A DNA stretch of 64,000 bases from Parus major (taxonomy: Eukaryota > Chordata > Aves > Passeriformes > Paridae), in the NCBI RefSeq assembly GCF_001522545.3, contig NC_031768.1, positions 7,891,375-7,955,374 of the forward strand. Reading direction: 5' to 3'. The notes beneath the pieces are model-generated. The model was not told the origin of the DNA. It saw only the letters and a program-made list of their open reading frames with translations, and did no database searches. A program made the translations under genes and the position numbers. Below are positions 1 to 12,800 of the stretch, piece after piece. How positions within the stretch are numbered: position 1 is the stretch's first letter; every line of letters starts with the position of its first letter.

Positions 1-3000
1 AGACGTGATACCAAGAGGTGCTCTGCCAGTGGCTGGATCTGCATCTCCGGTGGCAATCAGGATGCTCCACAGGCAGCTCCGGCTGTGCCCCTCCGTCAGA
101 GCCCAGGGAAAGGGCAGGAGCGATTCATTAAAAACCCACCGCCATGCGTGCAAGCCTGAGCGAATGTCACCGTTTTCATTACGGGAAAAGAGAGACCAAA
201 GAGAAAATGTGACAAAGTACATCTCGCCTGGCTGTTGATCTTTAAGCAACAGTGTGATTAGCAGCGTCTTCCCTTTACATTTCAAAGCACCGGAGCACAA
301 TGGCAGGGAGATAAACATCCAGAGGTGCTGCCTGGCTGAAAGACATCTTCCTGACAGCGCATTACGGCTCCTGCCTCCCTCACCGGAAAGAACATGAGGT
401 TTTAGTCAACGATGAAAGAGAAAAAGCCACACTTTATCTACCATAAACAGTTGCCTATTTGTATTTGTTTTTTCCCCAATGAGTTCCATCCTTGAAACGA
501 CGCTCCCCCGCCATTCTTTCGCAGCCCGGAGACCGAAGCCGCTTTCCCACGGACTCGCAGGGCCCCGGCTCCTTCTCAGAGAGAGCTGAAGCTGCTGGGA
601 AAAATAAAACATCCCCGGCTCCTCTCTTCGCCTGTGCCGGGTACTTTGCCTTTCTCCCCTGTGCATCCAAGAGGCCGAACTTGCTTCCACAAGGCGGCCA
701 AGAGCCAGCACCCCTTCGTGCTTCCCAGGCAAGAAAACACAAGCCAGCTCCCTTATTCAAGAGTTATTGGCTGTGACAGCTGCATCAGCTTAGACAGGAT
801 TAAAAAAAAACGAAAGGAAAAAAAAAAAAAAGGAAAAGGGAGAAAACCCCTCCTTGCTTCTGAAATTACTCGCAAAGTCACCTTTTTAATGCTAACACAC
901 AAAACGCGCTCAGCCACTGATTTCAGCAGACCATATGCTGCCACTGCTGCTGGCCAGGTCCTAAGGGATGAATTTTTTTCCCCTTCAGCAAGCCTCCAGA
1001 AATGTCATAGAAATTTATATGCTTATTCACAGAGCCGATAAAGCAGAAAACCGGTGTTTCAGCTATTTTTGTTTTGCTTTGCAGATGGACAGTAAAAGAC
1101 ATAAATCTCCTTCCCACCGCTCGAACGCCCTGCCTGGCTCCCTCTTTTGTGCCGAGCCACCAGACCTACAGGAGTTGCCTGAGGTCCATAAACCAGCCCT
1201 CCTCGTCGCTTAGAGAGGAGCAGAAGAGTGAAACACCAGGAATCTCCCAGGACATGACAAGTGCCTCCGCTGGTGAGCTGAGACACAATTATTTTCGCAG
1301 CCACCAAGGCGGGACAGCTTTTTTCTTCCCATCTTTGGTGGAGGAGGAGAAGCAAGCTGCACACCCCGGGGCTGTCCCTGCCCCTCCCCGCGGGAGCATC
1401 CCGGCTCTGATAAAAGGCACCCAGCTCTCCCATGACGTTATCTGATGCTCGCCCCGATTTACAGCTCCGTGCCACACACCTCCATAAATCAGGACAAGCC
1501 CTTAGGGGAGCCGGGCTGGCCCCCTCCTCAAGTGCATACGGGTTGCAGACCCGAGTGATATTTTAGACACGTTTGACATTTAACCTCAGGAAAAGCAATA
1601 TGAGGAAGAGAGGGAGGACCGTGGCTAAATCTCCCTCCCAGCTATATTTACAGCCGCAGCATGTGCTCGCAGCCCATTGGAACACGCGCCTTGCATGGCA
1701 CATCACCAGGGAAATTTAGGGTCGGCGGCCGAGGCCTGTTGACTTGCTGACTAAAGGAGGAAGCAGGAGGGCTCCTGGCTGAGGGCAGGAGGTGGTTTTA
1801 TTTCAGTGGATGGCGCTGCAGCTCCCAGGGAAAATCTGCTGGGAGTCATGCTCTCCCTGCTCCTGCGTTTCCCACGCTGTTGCTGCCAGTACAGCTGGCA
1901 GCTTTTCCTTCTCCAGGCAGGGCAAGCCTGGGTGCTGCTCCAAACCCATCAGCACCAGCCCCAGCAGCGGGGCTCACTGCCCCCCACCCCGGCAGAGCCC
2001 CTTGGGGGCTGCCTGAGACCCAGGGCAGGGAAGGGGTGGCTGGGCCACAGCTCAGCAGCTTTGAACCCTGTCCCTGGTGCCATTCCCTGCTTACAAACAC
2101 CCCCGGATCGCTGCTGCTGGGACGGCTTTTCTGCACAATCACAGCGAAAAGGGGCTGCCTTTGACATGCTGGGGAGCAGAGAAATTAGGAATAAACCCAA
2201 ACCCAGCAGGAAGAGAGGATTGTGCCTCTGAGCCGCAGAAAAGAGCTTGGTGGTTTAGGCAGCCCGTCATCCTGGCTAATAACAGCAAGCCAAATATTTA
2301 ACTAAGATTTCATGATAGTGAGGAGCTTGGCAGAAGGAGGCCTGCAGAAAGCAAGCACTTTCTCTCCAAAGTCTGTTTTCTCCTTATTTAAAAAGGAGGA
2401 AACAGGTCAGCTGTCGTATCTGCCAAGGTCAGAAGCTCAATTTGTATTTCAGAGCCCGGGAAAGGTGAATGCACCGGAGCTACATCCCTGATGGAAACAA
2501 TCACTCATTCTAATAAGGCTGGCAGAGGCTGGAGCCTGCCTTGTTCAGATACAATTATTACAGCCCGGGTGTCAGATTACTGAATCTATTAGCCGGGAAT
2601 CAGCTGTTATTTCAGAGCAAGGCAGCTATCCTACAGGCAGTTGTGATGTACATCATGCGTGACGCCCGGGCCCAGCTCACCCCGCCAGCACCGAGGGGCA
2701 GGAGCGGGGCAGCAGCGCCTGAGCTGCTAAGGAAAAAGCCCGTGGCAGTGACCTCTAGACACAGCTACATCTATCAGATTGTGACACCAGCATTGCGATG
2801 ATTGGGGAATATCGTTGCCAAACGACTCGATTTGCTGGGAGATCCTGAGTTTGTTGTGGATGCAGCGCACGGCTGAGCTGCAGGCTGAGCGTGTCCCTCC
2901 CGCTGGCATCCACAGAGACACGGGGGTAAGGACCCGGTGCCAGAGCTCCTTTTCTGCCCCAGAGGTGTTCAGGGAAGCCTGAATGGGGGAGGAGGGGACT

Positions 3001-3114
3001 ACACACAACTGAGTGGGCAGCTCTTTGTGTGGGAGCTAAAATAAAAACCACATTTACCCAAGAAGATTTACAAATAGTTGGCGAACACAGCACTCCTACT
3101 TGAAAGCCCTGCTT
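1..3114. other. Non-coding block, no gene recognised; regulatory-looking
   Basis: No reading frame here has a recognisable domain, and none is longer than about 140 codons. The sequence is unique. Stretches around 1-420, 850-1080 and 2340-2660 mix AT-rich homeodomain-like words with scattered CpGs, a texture often seen in conserved non-coding elements near developmental genes. That is an impression, not a measured conservation. The stretch 1780-2200 is GC-richer, ordinary sequence in which I see nothing specific. Confidence 0.45.
802..845 (+). repeat. A-rich tract
   Basis: A run of 9 A (802-810) and a run of 14 A (818-831) are separated by a short purine segment and followed by more A/G. This is a simple low-complexity tract. 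I see no target-site duplication that would make it the tail of a retrocopy. Confidence 0.85.
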
Positions 3115-3132
3115 AAAAAAAAAAAAAAAAAA
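3115..3132 (+). repeat. Poly(A) tract, 18 A
   Basis: Eighteen uninterrupted A residues. An AATAAA hexamer lies about 70 bases upstream, but I recognise no transcript-like body or flanking direct repeats, so it is listed only as a simple repeat. Confidence 0.9.
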
Positions 3133-4004
3133 GGTTTAAAAGGAGTCTGTGCTACTTTAGCAAGAATAAGAGGCGTGCCTGCACGGTTCTGGTGAGCCTC
3201 TCTGGGAGCAAGCCCAGCCATTCTCCAGCATGGAGCAGATGGCTCCCAGGGCCCCCCTGCTCTGTGTGTCTCCCTGGCAGCAGGCAGCTTTGCTAGTGAT
3301 GCCCTCCCAACCCGTTTTTATCTGTCTCCCGTTGCAGAGAGGATCACCTTCTGCTCCTCAGCGTGAGAAACCAGCCACCACACACTATTTCAGCTCCATC
3401 CTCATCCCTGGTTCAGTGAGACACATCCAAGCTCCCCAGCTCTGTCCCACCAATGTGCAGAGGCTGGAAGTTGCAGAACTCGGTGTTTTATGCTTCTTGG
3501 TCCCCATTTTATTTTCCATGCTAACCAAATGCTCACTTGCTGAACCTGTGTCCCCTGGGGGGAAGTGCTGGGAGAAGGAATGTGACAGGAGGGAGAAGTC
3601 AAGTTAGAGACTTAGGGCTAGATGTGCTAATTGAGATTTGTGTGGTTCTCCCCTTTTGATTCTGCCTGTTTGTGCTGCTGTGCTTTTGTTTTATTAACAT
3701 GAGAGAGTGTTCATCAAACTGAAAGGCCAGCTTTGGGACAGGGCTCCCATATGTCTGGGACAACAGCAGCATGAATCACAGAGTGTACAGGAATCATAGG
3801 TGCCCACAAAGGCTCACCACAGCGAGGTTAAGGCTGTGGGGTGTGATCTATTCAGCTGTGAAATGCAGCTGTAAGTAGGGGGAACAGGATCTCTGGTCGG
3901 GTTAATGGTGAGGAGGTGAGGAGAAAGGAAGTTGCTCCACCTGCTGACAGAGTGATTATGGGACATGGTAGCATGGCTGGGAATGGCTCATCTCTGGAGG
4001 TAAA
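3133..4004. other. Unique non-coding sequence, nothing recognised
   Basis: Ordinary sequence with short, domain-less reading frames on both strands, the longest about 125 codons at 3230-3607. I see no splice-flanked exon, RNA gene or mobile element. Confidence 0.5.
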
Positions 4005-4077
4005 TTCATTGATTCAATGATTAATTGATTAATCAAATTGATTGATTAAATGATTAATTGATCAATTGATTAATGAG
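4005..4077. repeat. AT-rich degenerate repeat built on ATTGATTA words
   Basis: About 70 bases are composed almost entirely of overlapping TGATTAAT, ATTGATTA and AATTGATCAATT words. The last is a perfect palindrome. It is a decayed short tandem repeat that also presents a dense cluster of TGATTAAT-type homeodomain-like sites. Whether it binds anything is not visible from sequence. Confidence 0.8.
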
Positions 4078-7000
4078 AATTGTTCTAGAACAGCTTGTTT
4101 TGACACCCACTGTGAGAGGCTGGGATGTCAATCATTAATGACAAGGGCCTGTTTGTGAAGGTAGTGGGTGCTCTGCTGAGGCTGGGTTTGCACCCCCTGG
4201 GTGGGAGGAGGTGAGTTTCTGGGTGTGTGGTGGTGAACCCTCTGCTCTGCATAGGATGGAGGAGGTGAGCACCCACCACTGAGGGCCACGAGCCAGGCCT
4301 TGAGCCAGATGGAAAGCAGACCCTGCTGAGGCAGGATGGTGCTTTTTATCATTACAGTTGTCCTCCCTTGCAATTCACTCAGCTGTAAAACTCCTCCCAG
4401 GAAAGGCCCAGATTCATCCCTCCTCATGGGGCATAACTGGCTCCACTACTGATGTGAGAGGCAGCTGTCATGTCTTAGAAGGGGTCATGAACCATCAAAG
4501 ACCCCCAAAGCACCCCCAGACTCATTTCTGAGGCTTTCCACCAAAGGACTGAAAGCTCCCCTCCGCCCCAGAGGAGGTACCTGGGCATTCCTACCTTAAC
4601 CTGACTGCATATTAACCCACTGAACTTTGTGTTTTGGGAGTTTTCCCTACCCTTGATTGATCCAGACTGCAATCATCTCTTCAACCAAAGGACATGGAAA
4701 TTGTAACAATCAAGTCTCGTTGCAGGATCCATGGGTAGTGTTACCTTTCTGCCATGGGGAGTGGGACAGAGAATACGCCTGTTTCATGGCAGGTTCTTCA
4801 GCCTTAAGCCTTAACAAAGTTTACAAAGCTGACTGAAGTACTCTTTCCTGCTGGCAGGCATTGATCTAACCAGAGGGGAAAGGTAGGGACATTTCATCCA
4901 GAGCGCCTGGCCCCACAGGTTTGGCTGTTCACAGGACCTGGGAAAGCAGGTTACAGCTCTTTCTCTTGCTGTACTTGTGCACAGCAAGGGAAATACCAAA
5001 ATCTGCAAGATGAGGAGTTACAGGAGCTTCTCTTTATTAGAACAAGATTTCCCTGTATCAGGAGACCCTTGGGTGGTCCACAGAGAGTGCCATGCTGTGC
5101 ACCACTTGTCTGTCCAGCAGAACAGCGTGACTCCCATCTCAGCCAACTGGGACTCTTCGGGGATAATTGACCATTCTGCATTACTCTGTCCCTCGGGGAA
5201 ACTTCTCTCTGCAGCCCAAGCACTTAGCTCTTGGCTTGTGTCCTGAAGCATGAGGGCTAATATCCCCCACACATTTTTACCATAGAAATGAAAAAGAGAG
5301 GGTATTTTTCGATTCAATGGGAAACAAGTGAATAATAATTCTGCGAAGCCATGTAGTGGAAAGAGAGACTTTGAGCGCAACAAGAAACAGGATTTTAAAA
5401 TTTCATCTGCACAGCAGAAGGTCCTGCCAATTGAACCGTTTCCAGTAAACAATCTGCTAAGTCTGACAGTTTGAAGGAATACCAGACTGCCAGGAGTGAA
5501 TAGGCTGGGATTTTTAAGAGGTTTATTTTTCATCTGAACACTTTTGTTTGTGAGCAACAGCTCAAAAAACCCAAAATGCATGTGCAGCAGCATTAGCATC
5601 CGGGCTGAGGGTTTCTCCCCCAAACAGGGCTCCAGTGGGAGCAGAGCGAGAGGGCTGTGCTGGCCACACAGTGTGCCCTGGGCTGCTTAGCGTGCAAGTC
5701 TGTGGCACTGTGGGCCTGCACTGGGAGAGCCCCTCTGGTGCTCCCATACTCCCACAGAGAGGTTCAGATGGAGCTCAGTTTACTTCCCCATTTTCTGCTG
5801 CTCTCTGTGTGGGAGCACCAGCTGTCTTTGCTGAGGTGTGGCCCCAGAGGGATGCCAAGGGCAGCTGGCTGGGATGGGGGGACAGGAGGGGATGCAAAGG
5901 ACTGCTTGGAGAGCAGGGGTTCCAATGACAGGACTGGAGCAAGGGCAGCAGCAGGGTGCTGCTGGGTGTATGTCGGGATGGAGAGAGCTCCTAGGATGTG
6001 GCTGAGCTGGGATGTACAAGTGTGGTACACCCCAGGGGCTGCCTTCACCAGGGCAGGACAGCTTTGCCTCACCAACAAGAGAACAGGGACAAGGAGATGT
6101 TTCAGTGCCAGTTTGAACACCTCTGCAAGGGGGTATTTCACCTGGGCAGGAGTCCACCTGCCCAGAATAAACAAGGGACAGAGATTAAGGGATTGAGCCT
6201 CCAAGCAGGACAAAGCAATGGCTTTCTGTGCATAGCTCCATGTCAGTGAGTTCTAGGAAAAGGGTGGCTGAGAAGAGGGGAGGTGCTGGCTGGCATTCTG
6301 TGGGACTTGGAAATGTGCAGTATGGGACAGGAGATGCATAGTGAGCATTTTCCATGCACACATTCCACACACCATCCAAAATCAGGGGCTGTTTTGAAAG
6401 TACTGAGATATCCTCTCAGCCAGGTCATGGAGCCAGGCAGGGAACAGAATGAGATTGTTTTGGGCATGAAAATATTGATGTCTCAAACCTTTCATTTCCT
6501 CTTTCTCAGCAAGGAAAGAGGAAAAAGGTTTTGAGGTCTTGAGGAGAGTTGCAAACCCAGCTGTGACTGAGAAAACAGCTTGAAGTCTGCTTTCCCAGTT
6601 CAGACCCAGTTCTGCTCAAATCTGTTAAGGAATGGCCCTGACTATGTTGTTTGGAGGCATTCACATTCAACCTAGACCCTCAAGAAGCTGCTAAACCCCT
6701 TAGGAAGTTCTCAGATTTTCCAGTTGAGCAGGGGAGTGACAGAGCAGCTTTGGGCACCTGGCATCTAGCCAGGGTCAAGCCACCACTCTAGACTCCCTCA
6801 GGTTTCCTATGTGCTCTCTTTTGTAGAGGGATTTCTAATTGGATAAGCAAGGAGTTCCTTAATCCTATCCTTTTCTCGGTGATAGTCTCACCACATGCCC
6901 CTTTCACTAGAGCAGGAAATCATTGGATCATGAGAATTGTCACCTTACTTTTTCCAAATGCAGTTTAACAATTAAGCCCTTATAATCATAACACAGAAGG

Positions 7001-10000
7001 GTTTTGGCAGTCATCTGCATTTCTGAGAATTAAATGCAAAAAAGGCTAACTTGTCACAAGCCAGCACTGAGGAAAAGTGTAGCCTGTGCAAGCAGAGATG
7101 GCTAAAATGCACAGGGGGATAACAGCATTGCAATAGATGCCTGGAAACACACTGGGGAAATTTCCTGGTCCAGAAAGTGTTCCTGGTGTGGCACACAGGG
7201 AGATGGGGCCATGTGCTCCTCTTCAAGCTGATTTTGCAAGTGTCAGGGTGCCTTCAGTGCTGCTGCTGGTTGTCACCAGGAGAGTCCAGCTGCAGTGCAC
7301 CTGGACAGCTCACCTGGGTTTGGTGTTTGAACAGGACAACAAATAACTTCCTTTGAGTCCAAATTGCTGCAGTGCACAGGGTAGGAGCTGACCTTTCCTG
7401 CTCAGAAATATTTGAGAACCATGGACTGGAGACTAGGCAGGGAGTGAAGTCTGATGGAAACACTGATGTACAGAAGCCTCAAGCAGTGTTGTCTGGAAGA
7501 GGCGAGAGTAAGGCTGAGATGATGGATCATTTCCACAGCTTCCTGTGAAATGGAGGCATTGCCAGCTCTGAAGGCCAGGACTGGCTCTTCTTGCATCTTG
7601 GTGATCCACCTTCCTCCATGGGTGAAGTGGCAGCCCCATGACCTGTCACCTAACTCTTTCCCTGGAGAGGTGAGGGCTTGTAGCCACTGGCATTGTGGAA
7701 GAAGACCTCAGTGGTGACTTGTAACCTGTAACAGTGTGGGAGATGAGATCTGGATGAAAAGCCCCACATCTCCACTTTAACACACCTGAAGCTGCCCTCT
7801 CAAGGCCTGTCGTGGCCACTTTATGGTGTAGGTTATTCTACTTTTGGGGTTTATTTTTGGATGCTGCTGCCCTTCTTTTATACTTCAAACATTACAGATG
7901 AAACAAGAAATACACTTGGCTGCAGTACACTGCAGTAGATGTGTTGGGATTTGGCCTTCCACAGCTTAATTTTCAAAATGCAGGACTTGGGGGGTGGCTT
8001 TGTTGTGCCTCATCAGAGGTGTGGAGCTAATGACCAGCTGCCAAACATGCCAAGAGTTAAGCAGAAAGATTTAGAGACAATTCCCTGAAACAAAACAGGG
8101 TCAAACTACTGGGCACAGCCTGGCAACATTCTTAGGACTGACTCCAGCAGCCATTGTCACAGGAGGGGGTGGTTTCTTGTCCTCTGTGAGAGATGGACCA
8201 AAGGCAAATGGCATCTGCTGGCCCCTGCTTTTCTCTGTCTCCACCAAAGGGGGAAAGGGGCTTAAAAGATCCCAAGGCAATGCTGGGGGTCAGGGCATCC
8301 ATCACCAGTGTCAGCAGTGTCCCATGGCAAGGAAGAAGGTGGGACCTGGGTGAAAGGCCAGGGGAGCCTGCCCTGTTCCCTGCCAGCCAAAAGAGCAGCC
8401 ACCTTCCCTGAGAGCACCTGGGCCACCAGGGGCAGAGGCAGGGTGGGCTAAAGGGTGAATGGCTGTCAGAGCTGCTCTGGGGCTCACAGGTGGTCACATC
8501 CCATCAAACCTGCTGGCCCAGCAGGCACTGTGCCGACAATAACCCCAGCAGAGGGGCTGCATGTGTTGCCAAGGGCACTGAAGAGCATAAAAGTGTGAGG
8601 AAAGAAGGGACAAAGGAGTGAATAAAGACGGCTTCAAGGCAGGAGCAGTTGCAGTTTTTCAGAGGAAAAGCTCATCTCAGGCTGCCTTGTCACACTGGCA
8701 CTGGTGTAATCTCAGTGGTGTCACTGAAGAGCCCTTTGCCTATCTAGGCCAGTGACCACCACTCTTTTACAGAGCTAATGTGAATTGAGATAATATTTTT
8801 TCCAATTTACTTCCAGATTCACTCCTTTTTAATGTTTTCAATGTGAATAAAGACAGCTTTCTTTCCAAATGTATTAGACACCATATTCTTTCAATGTTGT
8901 CAGTCCATCCCAGGGCCCAAGGGTCATATATCAGCATCCCAAAGCATAAAATCAAATAACACATCACGAGACTTTTTTGGAAATCTGCTTTCTGTGATCA
9001 CCAGTCCACAGGTTTTTGGCCCAGAAGAATTAATCTCCTTTAGGTTTTTCTTTGTAACAGGGATGGCAAGACATCCTCTTCCAGAGAAAGAAAGCTGATT
9101 TCTTGCTGCCCATCAGTACTTTTGGAAGAAAAACCACAATGAAGCATAGGGCTGGTGATTAAATTGCAAGAATTGACAACCATGAGTCACAAGCAGTGCT
9201 TGGTTCTCTGCAGGGATGCTCTGAATCACCCTCCCGAAGGCGTGGCCGTGTTGCAGCTCTGTGTGGGCCAAAACACGAGAAGCAGGGAGTCCTCAGACCA
9301 GGGCTGAGTCTTCAAGCAGGGATCTCATCTCTTTTCTATTTTCCCGACATCACTTAACCAGGACCCAGCCCTGCAAATACTCAATCGCACAAAGCTTTTT
9401 ACGTACTTGACTAATTCCCCTGAACTCTGAGGGAAGCTCACGTGCTGAAGTACGCTGAGGGTAGGAGATGACAAAGACACACAAAGAAGTGGAAAAGCTA
9501 ATGGGTTGCCTTCTCCCTCCTGCTGCTCTGTGGAAAGCTTTTATCTGTTGGACTCTCCCCTCTCCTTCCTTCACAAACAAGCCTTAGGCCAGAGAGCATC
9601 TCTACACGGGGAAAAGCGCTTTGCCAGCAGAGGTACAGCAGCAATACGATGATGGCAGAGTGCTTTGACCAGTTAAACCCTGCTGGTAGAATCCCCACAT
9701 CTTGAGCAAAACTTCCCCTGTGTTAAAGCCTTCATCTGGCTCACACATGCTGCACTCCAGCAGAAGAGGTGGTATTTATCAACACAGCTTTCCAGAGCAG
9801 CAAGGAATCCTGTGGATGATGGGAAGGAGTTTATTTCTGCCTCCACAACAAACAACATGCAAAACTTCTGGAGTCCCAAAGGGCTTTTACAGCTCCCGTT
9901 CCCTGTCTGGGTTTCCTTGGTGCTCCGGAGGCAGTGTCATGGTGATGCCGAGGTGCACAGCTCACCAGAATTTATATCTGGGCTCAGTCAGCACACAGCC

Positions 10001-12160
10001 TCAGCCCTCTCCAGCTCCCTCATTATTTACTGCTTTCTGCTTGCTGACTTAATAGTGTTTTGTCCTGTCCTTGAATCCTGCATGGATGGATTCAGAAAAA
10101 AATCAATGTGCCCTGACCAGCAGGCCTTCTTCTTGCAGCACAGGGGAATTTCCAAAGTGCCACCATTTCTACTATTTATTTGTTTCCTTTAAGTTATTAG
10201 CATGATGGGGCTAATTGTGATGTTCCAATGCATTAAATCTTGCCTTCCGTGCTCAGAAGTGTGGAAGCAGTTGGGGAGGAAAAGAGCAGGAGTTGTAAAA
10301 ACAGAGCAAAAATAAAATAAAAAAATCACCACCCCCCAAAACGAGAGGAAAGGATGGCAGGAATAAAGCACCACCAATGTGATAACAAGGTACTAATGCA
10401 AAACGAAGGAGCAGGAGCAGAGTAGCTGATGAGTTCTCCACTGTGGCTTAATTAGGCAGGCAGCTACAACCTCCCCATCACCACTGACATAATTGGTGGG
10501 CACTGGTGAAGAGTGAGCATCAATGTGATGAGACCTCAGGCCAGCCAGGGCTCTGCTGGTGCAAGGTTTGGTCTGTCAGAAGGGTGTGGACCTGTCCAAG
10601 GACTGTGCTAGCACCATGCTGAGCCAGGAAGGTGTTTTCTTCACATTCATCTGTGGCATGGCTGTGCTGGCAAAACTTTAAAGTGCCATCACCACCTCAT
10701 TCTGTGGCCTCCTCATCCTGCCTGAGCAACACTGACAGTGAAATGGTTGGGGGGGCTGTGTGTCCTCACCTGCTGGTGCAGCACCTGGGACTCTGAGTGT
10801 TAAAACATTAAAATATGACATTTAGCAATAGATGGACTCATCTACTATTCACAACTCTTTCATTCAAAGGACAATATTTATAGTCACTACATTGCCTTAA
10901 ATCTAGAGTAAAGGCTGTCCCTTGACAAGGTTTACAGACTTGGGAGATATGGGGAAGCAGCAGCATATTTTCAGGGGATGGGATGTGGAAGCTTTTCAGC
11001 TCTGCTTTGGTGTGGATGCTCTGGCAGTGGGGAAATTCTGGAGAGCAGTTTCCTGCTCTCCTTGGAGGGTGGAGAAGCCCTTGGACATCAAGGCTTGGTG
11101 TTGCTGTTGTTCAGAACAGCTTCTGAGCTGCCAGCAGCTGTGTGGGGGCTGATGGCTGCCCCCAATGTCTCAGCCCATCTCTGGGTCTCCTACCTGGCTT
11201 TTCAAACTATAAGATCCAGTCCCCTGCTACAGAAAACTTGTGTCACTGCATACAGGGTGCTGTGTGTATATCATGAGCTGCTTCTGCTCCTTAATCTCCC
11301 CCCAAAATAAAATTTACTGCCAGTTGCTGTTCCACACCTTGTCACTTTGTTCTGCACCCCAAAGCTCATCCAGATTTACCCAAGGAGGAGAAAGCAACAG
11401 CACTGCCACAGGGAAATACAGCAGAGAACGTTTTAAAGAGGCAGCAGGTACAGAATGAGTGCCAGCACATGCTGGGTCCCCTGTCAAAACAATTGTCCCT
11501 GCCAAAGTCCTGGTACTGCCTGGAAGTAAGGGGTGGATGGCTTTCAGCTCATTTAATGCACAGGTCTCATGCCTTTGGTTCTGCAAATACAGAGTATCTG
11601 AGATCAGGACCTTCCTGTACCTCTGGATTGTCAGGATGCTATAAAACTGATGGGTCCCTTTGCCATCCTCCTCTGCTCTTCACCCCTCACCCCTCAGAAA
11701 ATAGAAAAAAAAAGGAAAACAGACCCAAAACCTTTAGGATACTCGTGCTCCTTCCAGCAGACAGCCAGAAAGAGGCAAGGCATTCCTCCACAATCCTCCG
11801 TGTGCACAGCTGGGGAGGAGGCAGCAGGAGCAAGGTGTGAAGTGTTCCCCAGTGCTGGAGGCAAGGCAGATCCTCACTGGCCTCTCCTTACACCAGCTCC
11901 AAGGTGGGCTCAGGAGCTCTGCTGCTTCCCATAGGGGTGTTTGCCATCCCCACAGCACAGGCTGCCAAGATCCTCTTGGGACACCAGGACACCAGGCAGA
12001 GTCATGGCAGAAGCAGGGGTGTGCTTCAGGTTGCTATAAATGGGCTAAAACCTCCTCTCCTCTCCTTCCTCACGTGCTGCTGAGCTGCTGCTCTCAGGCT
12101 GGGGTAGCTCAGACATGTGAGAGCAGCCTCGGGGAGAGGATTCTTCTGCTCCCTGCTTGA
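4078..12160. other. Long unique non-coding stretch
   Basis: No recognisable gene, RNA or transposon. The longest frame is 201 codons on the minus strand (5018-5623) and has no known domain. The DNA at about 5260-5600 beneath it is AT-rich and unlike its neighbours, so it may be a non-coding conserved element rather than an exon. The rest (5630-12160) is plain intergenic-looking sequence with CpG depletion. Confidence 0.45.
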
Positions 12161-12800
12161 AGCAGTGGCAACAACAATCAACTGGTACAAAATTTAATTA
12201 ATTATTTCCCTGTCCCTGAACTTCCAGAAGAAATGTGGGATTTTTTTGTAGTTGTCTGAGTCTTGTTTCAGCACAGAAGTTCTGGCCGCTGGAGCACTAG
12301 GCAGATGAAAGGAAAAGGCTGGGATCCACGCTGGAGCAGCCTCCGTGCTGGCATTTCAGTGCTGAGCCAATCCATCTCCACTAGAGTTCACAGCCTCTTT
12401 GATCAATCTCATCTTTAAAAATACCGGTGTTCCGGAAGGCTCGGGAACTGCTTAATGTTCCTTCATTGTTTTTCAAGCCATTAAAAACAGAGGTATTAGC
12501 TGCTGCATACTTTTTGTCTTGTTTGGAAGTAGAAAAAGAGAAGAAGCGGAATGCTAGAAACGCAGATTAAAACGATTAAAAATAACGGAGCAATGAAAGT
12601 CAAACTGTTGGCTCTAAAAATGTTGATGTGTTGCATTGCTGTAGGCATTATATTCATATGAATGAGAGCACAGGGCCCTGCTACCTGCCTCTGTGATGAA
12701 CTGTGTGTGTCATTGCATGTGGCTGTTGCATTAAATCTGGAAGGATTGCCTTCTGCTTGTGCGGCAGCTGGGGCTGCTTCCTTGGTGATACAGTATAAGG
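12161..12800. other. AT-rich regulatory-looking block
   Basis: It contains an AATTTAATTAATTA-type homeodomain cluster near 12190. It also holds a mixed CpG/AT segment with a forkhead/SOX-like texture (12400-12600) and a perfect 12-bp palindrome ATTCATATGAAT at 12652-12663. No coding evidence was seen. The enhancer-like reading is inference from motif texture only. Confidence 0.3.

Noticed and set aside
3000..3132. AATAAA plus 18 A as the end of a processed pseudogene
   Set aside because: No recognisable gene body and no flanking direct repeats.
5018..5623. 201-codon minus-strand frame
   Set aside because: No recognisable domain, promoter or splice context. The length is within what unique DNA of this size can give by chance.
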